Below, piece after piece: positions 5,235 to 8,830 of a stretch of DNA of 8,830 nucleotides. Made by a program: the position numbers and the translations under genes. The stretch lies in the NCBI GenBank assembly GCA_025355935.1, contig JANXYS010000371.1, forward strand, positions 1-8,830, in the 5' to 3' direction. Below the pieces are notes generated by a model, which had not been told where the DNA came from, searched no databases, and saw only the letters and a list, made by a program, of their open reading frames with translations. Position 1 is the stretch's first letter. Each line of letters starts with the position of its first letter. This DNA is from Chitinophagales bacterium (GTDB lineage Bacteria; Bacteroidota; Bacteroidia; Chitinophagales; Chitinophagaceae).

Positions 5235-6380
5235 CTATCCCGACGAAGCCCTTTTTACCACGGACTTACCGAAACGGTTTTTTACCTCATCGATTGCCTT
5301 ATACAAATCAGTTTTCTTTTCGGCATCGCTAAACATATTCGTTTGAATCGCGTTGCCGGTGAGATCCGATAAACGGACTCCTAACAGCCTGATGGGCACT
5401 CCTTTTTTATGCAGCTTCGTAAAAAGATCCCGAACTATTGGAATAATTTCATCATCCGCACTTGTGTAAGGTATAGAGATTTGCCTGCTGGTAGTCTCAA
5501 AATCCGGGTATCTGATTTTAACTGCAATACAACCAGCTACCTTTTCATCTTGCCTTAATTCAAAACATATTTTTTCAGTTAGGCGAATCAGTTCTGAACG
5601 TAAGAACACCAAGTCAGCTATATTCTCGTTAAATGTGTTTTCCGAAGAAATAGATTTCGCTTCGTGGTATGGCGTAACCTCTCCTAGATGTATACCCTGG
5701 CTTTTAAGCCATAGATCCGGACCAAATTTCCCAAGTCGCGCTTCGAGTACCGACTCCCCGGCGTCAAATACATCTTTAATGGTGTGGATATTCATATCTG
5801 CAAGCACTAACTTGGTTTGTCTCCCTACCCCGGGAATATCTGCCGCTGCGAGTGGTCCAAGAAATGTTTTTTCTTTCCCGTAAGGTACATGCAGGTAACC
5901 ATTCGGTTTTGCTTGGTTAGTGGCCATCTTTGCCATCATTTTGTTAGAAGCTAAACCAAAAGAAATAGGAAGCCCGGTTTCCTCCATGATCTTTTTTCGA
6001 AGGGCGATAGTCCATTCCAGTGGCTTGAAAAATTTGTCCATACCGGTAAGATCCACATAAAATTCATCGATGGATGCTTTTTCAAAAAGAGGTGCGGCAT
6101 CTGCAATTATCTTGGTAACGAGCCGACTGTACCGACTGTATTCCGGGTAATTACCCTTAAGAAAAATTCCCTGTGGGCAAAGCAGGCGCGCTTTTGATGA
6201 AGGCATAGCCGAATGAACGCCAAATTTACGTGCCTCGTAATTGCACGTACTTACGACACCCCTTTCGCTGCCTCCGACAATCACCGGAAGTCCTTTCAGC
6301 TCTGGCCGGGTGAGTAATTCAACAGAAACGAAGAACGAATCGAGGTCAAAATGAGCGATTATGCGTTGCTGAGTATTCAC
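5235..6380 (-). CDS. dinB: DNA polymerase IV (Y-family translesion polymerase)
   Basis: Pol IV copies past DNA lesions at low fidelity. The 381-residue protein begins with the palm motif HFDLDSFF at 10-17. D12 and the later D105-E106 of SIDE (103-106) are the metal-binding acidic residues, and F17 is in the steric-gate position. The finger stretch STCNYEARKFGVHSAMPS is at 44-61. The little-finger domain follows, and near the C-terminus QTNMF (346-350) resembles the beta-clamp binding pentamer QxxLF. The start is ATG at 6380. It lies 12 nt downstream of the 34-codon small ORF that follows rimM, and so is probably cotranscribed with thiolase and rimM. Its stop is separated by one base from the stop of the convergent Rrf2 gene. 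I saw no LexA-type box directly upstream. Confidence 0.96.
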   Translation of the reverse strand: MNTQQRIIAHFDLDSFFVSVELLTRPELKGLPVIVGGSERGVVSTCNYEARKFGVHSAMPSSKARLLCPQGIFLKGNYPEYSRYSRLVTKIIADAAPLFEKASIDEFYVDLTGMDKFFKPLEWTIALRKKIMEETGLPISFGLASNKMMAKMATNQAKPNGYLHVPYGKEKTFLGPLAAADIPGVGRQTKLVLADMNIHTIKDVFDAGESVLEARLGKFGPDLWLKSQGIHLGEVTPYHEAKSISSENTFNENIADLVFLRSELIRLTEKICFELRQDEKVAGCIAVKIRYPDFETTSRQISIPYTSADDEIIPIVRDLFTKLHKKGVPIRLLGVRLSDLTGNAIQTNMFSDAEKKTDLYKAIDEVKNRFGKSVVKRASSG

Positions 6381-6392
6381 ACTTCAAAAGTA

Positions 6393-6497
6393 CTAAAATT
6401 TCCCGCCAGGTACATTCATCACATGTAGTCCTGCATTGAAAAGCAATTTAGGATAGACGAGTTTCGTGGCCTGGTAAAGGCCTTTAAGGATATCCAT
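6393..6497 (-). CDS. Unrecognised 34-codon small ORF between rimM and dinB
   Basis: The ATG overlaps the rimM stop codon as TAATG, and the frame runs 34 codons to a TAG 12 nt before the dinB start. The peptide begins MDILKGLYQATKLVYPKLL and ends HVMNVPGGKF. It mixes hydrophobic and basic residues (four Lys), with a possible amphipathic helix over the first 20 residues and a Gly-rich tail. I do not recognise a family. The stop/start overlap and snug fit between two cotranscribed genes suggest translation coupled to rimM. It could equally be a decayed gene remnant or a chance ORF. RimM already ends at its normal C-terminus, so this is not a frameshifted piece of RimM. Confidence 0.45.
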   Translation of the reverse strand: MDILKGLYQATKLVYPKLLFNAGLHVMNVPGGKF

Positions 6498-7012
6498 TAC
6501 CCATAAATATCCAACAGGCCGTCGGGCACTTCGATGTATATTTTCCGGTTCTTCTTATCAAGTTTAAGCAGGCTATCCTGGTGCACAGGAATAAGTGCCT
6601 CATTTCCTCTATACAAGATTGTACATAATACCTGGTGCGGCTGTTCAATTACTTCAATGATCTCCCCGAGATCAGTATCGCCGTCTATAATATGAAAGCC
6701 GAGTAAGGCTATAGGAGCGGCTTTAGCAGCAAACTTATTAAAATCTTCTTCAGCCATCCATACCTCCCGGGGTGTAAGTTTGCGTGCGACCTCCATGGTC
6801 TCAATCCCCTCAAGTTTAAGTATCGTTTCTGTCTCGCTTCGGATTTTTGTTGCTTGTATAAAGTAAGGAAGGAAGCTATCTTTTTTATCTTCGAGAAAGA
6901 TCGCGTCAAGGCCTTTCAAAGATGTTTTTTTTCCCAGACTGTGCTGGAGGATTAATTCACCGTTAAGCCCCGTACTTGCCGCTAATTTTCCTATTTTGAA
7001 ATACTGATTCAT
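6497..7012 (-). CDS. rimM: Ribosome maturation factor RimM (16S rRNA processing)
   Basis: RimM binds ribosomal protein S19 in the 30S head and assists late 16S rRNA processing. From ATG 7012 the protein is 171 residues, the usual size, beginning MNQYFKIGKLAASTGLNGEL. The G-x-x-G-E-L segment is the family's N-terminal motif. A PRC-like barrel makes up the C-terminal half, with LGEIIEVIEQP, then EALIPVHQDSLLKLD, and the ending YIEVPDGLLDIYG. In-frame ATGs at 7030 and 7087 exist. The 7087 start would overlap the thiolase end by 14 nt and adds residues not typical of the family. The gene follows the thiolase by 61 nt, and its stop overlaps the start of a 34-codon ORF. In many bacteria rimM sits beside rpsP and trmD, and neither flanks it here. 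Confidence 0.92.
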   Translation of the reverse strand: MNQYFKIGKLAASTGLNGELILQHSLGKKTSLKGLDAIFLEDKKDSFLPYFIQATKIRSETETILKLEGIETMEVARKLTPREVWMAEEDFNKFAAKAAPIALLGFHIIDGDTDLGEIIEVIEQPHQVLCTILYRGNEALIPVHQDSLLKLDKKNRKIYIEVPDGLLDIYG

Positions 7013-7073
7013 TTTTTTAATTTGAGCCATGCTTACTATGACTCTGGGAATTAATGTTAAGTTTTGTTGAGAA

Positions 7074-8294
7074 TTAGGATTTACCATTAATACCCTCGAA
7101 TATTATGGCGGCACCCTGCCCCACTCCCACACACATTGTAGCGAGGCCATACCGGGCACGCCGTTTTTGCATTTCGTGCAGTAAAGTTGTGGAAATACGA
7201 ATCCCACTGCATCCCAGCGGATGACCTAATGCAATTGCCCCCCCATTAACGTTTACGATAGAAGGATCTAGTTTCAAATCTTTTATGCATGCCAGGCTTT
7301 GTGAGGCAAAAGCCTCATTTAATTCTACCAGGTCAAGATCATTGATTCCGATTCCCGCGCGTCGCAATGCTTTTTCGGTTGCGGGAACCGGGCCAATCCC
7401 CATAATTGACGGATCTACACCAGCAACGGCCATGCTTACCACTCGGGCCATTGGCTTTAAATTAAACTTTTTTACCGCCTCCTCACTCGCTATTAACATA
7501 GCTGCTGCCCCGTCGTTGATACCACTACTGTTACCCGCAGTAACGCTGCCACCTTCTTTAAATGCAGGTTTAAGGGATGAGAGCTTTTCCAGCGATGACA
7601 TTCTTGGATGTTCGTCTTTGTCAAAAAGAGTGTCTTCTTTTCCTTTCTTAATTTGTATGGGAACGACTTCGGCTTGGAATCGTTGGCTTGCTTCAGCTTT
7701 AAAATATTTTCCCTGGCTCTCAAATGCAAACCTATCCTGATCTTCCCGCGCGATCTTCCATTGCCCGGCTACGTTCTCTGCGGTTTCCCCCATCGTATGA
7801 GGGTAGTACAGATCGCTTAGTTTTTCATTGACAAAACGCCAACCCATAGTCGTATCAAATACCTGTGCCTGCCTGTCGAATGCAGTCGGCGCTTTCGGTA
7901 TAACGAAGGGCGCGCGGCTCATACTTTCCACTCCACAGGCAATCATCAATTCTGCATCACCACACATGATCATTCGCGTACTATCCATTATTGCCTGCAG
8001 TCCGCTTGCACACAACCTGTTCACCGTATTCCCCGCTACCGTAACCGGAAGCCCGGCCAGTAGCGCAGCCATCCTGGCAACGTTACGGTTATCTTCCCCG
8101 CTTTGATTTGCAGCTCCTGCAATTACATCTTCGATTGAATTTATATCTATTGAAACATTTCTATCCACTAGCGACTTTATTACATGAGCAAGAAGATCAT
8201 CAGGCCTGACGGTGCTCAACGCGCCTCCGTAACTTCCTATCGGCGTCCTTACACAGTCAATTATATATGCCGCCGAATATTTTTGGTCAGTCAT
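7074..8294 (-). CDS. Thiolase, 3-oxoadipyl-CoA/acetyl-CoA acyltransferase (PaaJ/PcaF-like)
   Basis: Thiolases cleave or form beta-ketoacyl-CoA with CoA. The 406-residue protein has the nucleophilic cysteine C95 in NRLCASG, the catalytic H358 in GGAIALGHPLG, and C388 in CVGVGQG. Stretches such as NQSGEDNRNVARMA (63-76), SRAPFV, FDTTMGWRFVN and MGETAENVA match my memory of PaaJ/PcaF 3-oxoadipyl-CoA thiolases more closely than plain acetyl-CoA acetyltransferases. A role in phenylacetate or beta-ketoadipate breakdown is therefore possible, but no other catabolic gene of that kind is nearby. A general beta-oxidation thiolase (FadA-like) is the alternative. The ATG at 8294 gives MTDQKYSAAYIIDCVRTP, the expected N-terminus. 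It is the first gene of a minus-strand cluster with rimM and dinB and diverges from rlmN. Confidence 0.93.
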   Translation of the reverse strand: MTDQKYSAAYIIDCVRTPIGSYGGALSTVRPDDLLAHVIKSLVDRNVSIDINSIEDVIAGAANQSGEDNRNVARMAALLAGLPVTVAGNTVNRLCASGLQAIMDSTRMIMCGDAELMIACGVESMSRAPFVIPKAPTAFDRQAQVFDTTMGWRFVNEKLSDLYYPHTMGETAENVAGQWKIAREDQDRFAFESQGKYFKAEASQRFQAEVVPIQIKKGKEDTLFDKDEHPRMSSLEKLSSLKPAFKEGGSVTAGNSSGINDGAAAMLIASEEAVKKFNLKPMARVVSMAVAGVDPSIMGIGPVPATEKALRRAGIGINDLDLVELNEAFASQSLACIKDLKLDPSIVNVNGGAIALGHPLGCSGIRISTTLLHEMQKRRARYGLATMCVGVGQGAAIIFEGINGKS

Positions 8295-8383
8295 CTTAAT
8301 CTTATTTATATCTCGATAGATTTCCGTTTCTACTTCAATCCAGAATCTCTTTTATAACGCAAGATAAGATTTAAACAGCGCAG

Positions 8384-8395
8384 CAGCCACGGCTG
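8384..8395. repeat. Small palindrome CAGCCACGGCTG between divergent thiolase and rlmN
   Basis: CAGCC and GGCTG flank a 2-nt centre in the 142-nt divergent spacer. It could be an operator half-site pair or a short hairpin, but its length makes chance a fair explanation. Apart from this and the -7-like box near rlmN, I see nothing in the spacer, and no clear TAnnTTTG box facing the thiolase. Confidence 0.2.
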
Positions 8396-8423
8396 ATTAA
8401 CAGCTCGTATGGGGCCGTTTTTG

Positions 8424-8431
8424 TATCTTCG
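8424..8431 (+). promoter_or_regulatory. -7-like box (TATCTTCG) just upstream of rlmN
   Basis: TATCTTCG matches TAnnTTTG at all but one fixed position and ends 5 nt before the rlmN ATG, the same arrangement as at the Rrf2 gene. I see no convincing -33 TTTG at the right distance. Confidence 0.3.
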
Positions 8432-8436
8432 TGTTT

Positions 8437-8830
8437 ATGTCAGTTAAGGAAAATATCCGTGAATACAGTCTTCCCGGGTTAAAAGAATATTTTGAATCCA
8501 TCGGCGATAAAAAATTTCGTGCTATCCAGGCGTACGAATGGCTATGGAAGAAAAATGCACGCAGTTTCGAAGAAATGAGCAATCTATCATTGGATCTTCG
8601 TAAGAGGCTGGCTGAACAATTTGAGTTCAATGCCATAACTGTAGATGCCACCCAACATAGTAGCGATGGGACGTTAAAATCTCGTTTTAAAACATTCGAC
8701 GGACATTTATTAGAAGGTGTGATTATTCCGACCGAGAAAAGAAACACGGCCTGTGTATCCTCCCAGATTGGCTGTAGCCTTGCTTGTAAATTTTGTGCGA
8801 CCGGACTTATGGAAAGAAAACGTAATCTTC
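8437..8830 (+). CDS. rlmN: Dual-specificity 23S rRNA/tRNA adenine-C2 methyltransferase RlmN, cut by right edge
   Basis: RlmN is a radical SAM enzyme that methylates C2 of A2503 in 23S rRNA and A37 of some tRNAs, supporting translation fidelity. About 131 residues are visible and the remaining two thirds lie outside the window. The ATG at 8437 begins MSVKENIREYSLPGLKEYF. The N-terminal accessory domain contains FRAIQAYEWLW. The conserved LLEGVIIP at about 91-98 and CVSSQIGCSLACKFCATG at 106-123 follow, with the radical SAM cysteines C113, C117 and C120. The absence of the ClpX-type or Cfr-specific context cannot be judged from this fragment, so Cfr is a formal alternative, but RlmN is far more likely for a core-chromosome gene. 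It diverges from the thiolase gene. Confidence 0.93.
   Translation, partial: MSVKENIREYSLPGLKEYFESIGDKKFRAIQAYEWLWKKNARSFEEMSNLSLDLRKRLAEQFEFNAITVDATQHSSDGTLKSRFKTFDGHLLEGVIIPTEKRNTACVSSQIGCSLACKFCATGLMERKRNL

Noticed and set aside
7013..7087. Longer rimM start at 7087 overlapping the thiolase gene
   Set aside because: The family N-terminus aligns with MNQYFKIGK at 7012; the extra 25 residues have no family support.
7285..7740. 151-codon plus-strand ORF inside the thiolase gene
   Set aside because: It is antisense to conserved thiolase sequence and its low-complexity Ala/Pro/Ser composition is typical of a shadow frame.
8397..8747. 116-codon minus-strand ORF opposite rlmN
   Set aside because: It lies antisense to clear RlmN sequence containing the radical SAM motif, and its own protein shows no recognisable domain.

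Overview
The window looks like chromosomal DNA from a member of the Bacteroidota, probably close to the Chitinophagaceae. This is an inference from protein style (short stand-alone CysN, CC/CxxC-type CysH), moderate GC, A/T-rich translation starts with almost no Shine-Dalgarno sequences, and promoter-like TTTG/TAnnTTTG boxes. There are no tRNA or rRNA genes, insertion sequences, phage genes or CRISPR arrays.

Positions 1-4756 hold a minus-strand assimilatory sulfate and cysteine operon. Transcribed from right to left it reads: promoter, 5' leader, cysH (APS reductase), cysD and cysN (ATP sulfurylase), cysE (serine acetyltransferase), a possible 24-codon small ORF, and cysK (cysteine synthase, cut by the left edge). 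CysDN makes APS from sulfate, CysH reduces APS to sulfite, CysE makes O-acetylserine, and CysK joins it to sulfide. Sulfite reductase and sulfate uptake are not in the window. An Rrf2-family regulator with four cysteines is divergent from the operon (4802-5233), a layout that recalls CymR control of cysteine genes in Firmicutes.

The most interesting part is the roughly 140-nt cysH leader. It carries a complete mini-ORF, Met-Cys-Cys-Cys-Cys-stop (4674 to 4657, minus strand), lying among mutually exclusive RNA pairings and followed by an eight-U run before cysH. This looks like a cysteine-sensing, ribosome-mediated attenuator. The intergenic region also holds a good Bacteroidota-type promoter for cysH, an imperfect inverted repeat overlapping both divergent promoters, and a tandem 11-bp repeat.

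Positions 5235-8294 are a second minus-strand cluster: a PaaJ/PcaF-like thiolase, rimM (ribosome maturation), an unrecognised 34-codon small ORF whose start overlaps the rimM stop (TAATG), and dinB (DNA polymerase IV). The dinB stop lies one base from the convergent Rrf2 gene. At the right edge, rlmN (radical SAM rRNA/tRNA methyltransferase) starts at 8437 on the plus strand and runs out of the window. No gene-free stretch exceeds 300 bases.
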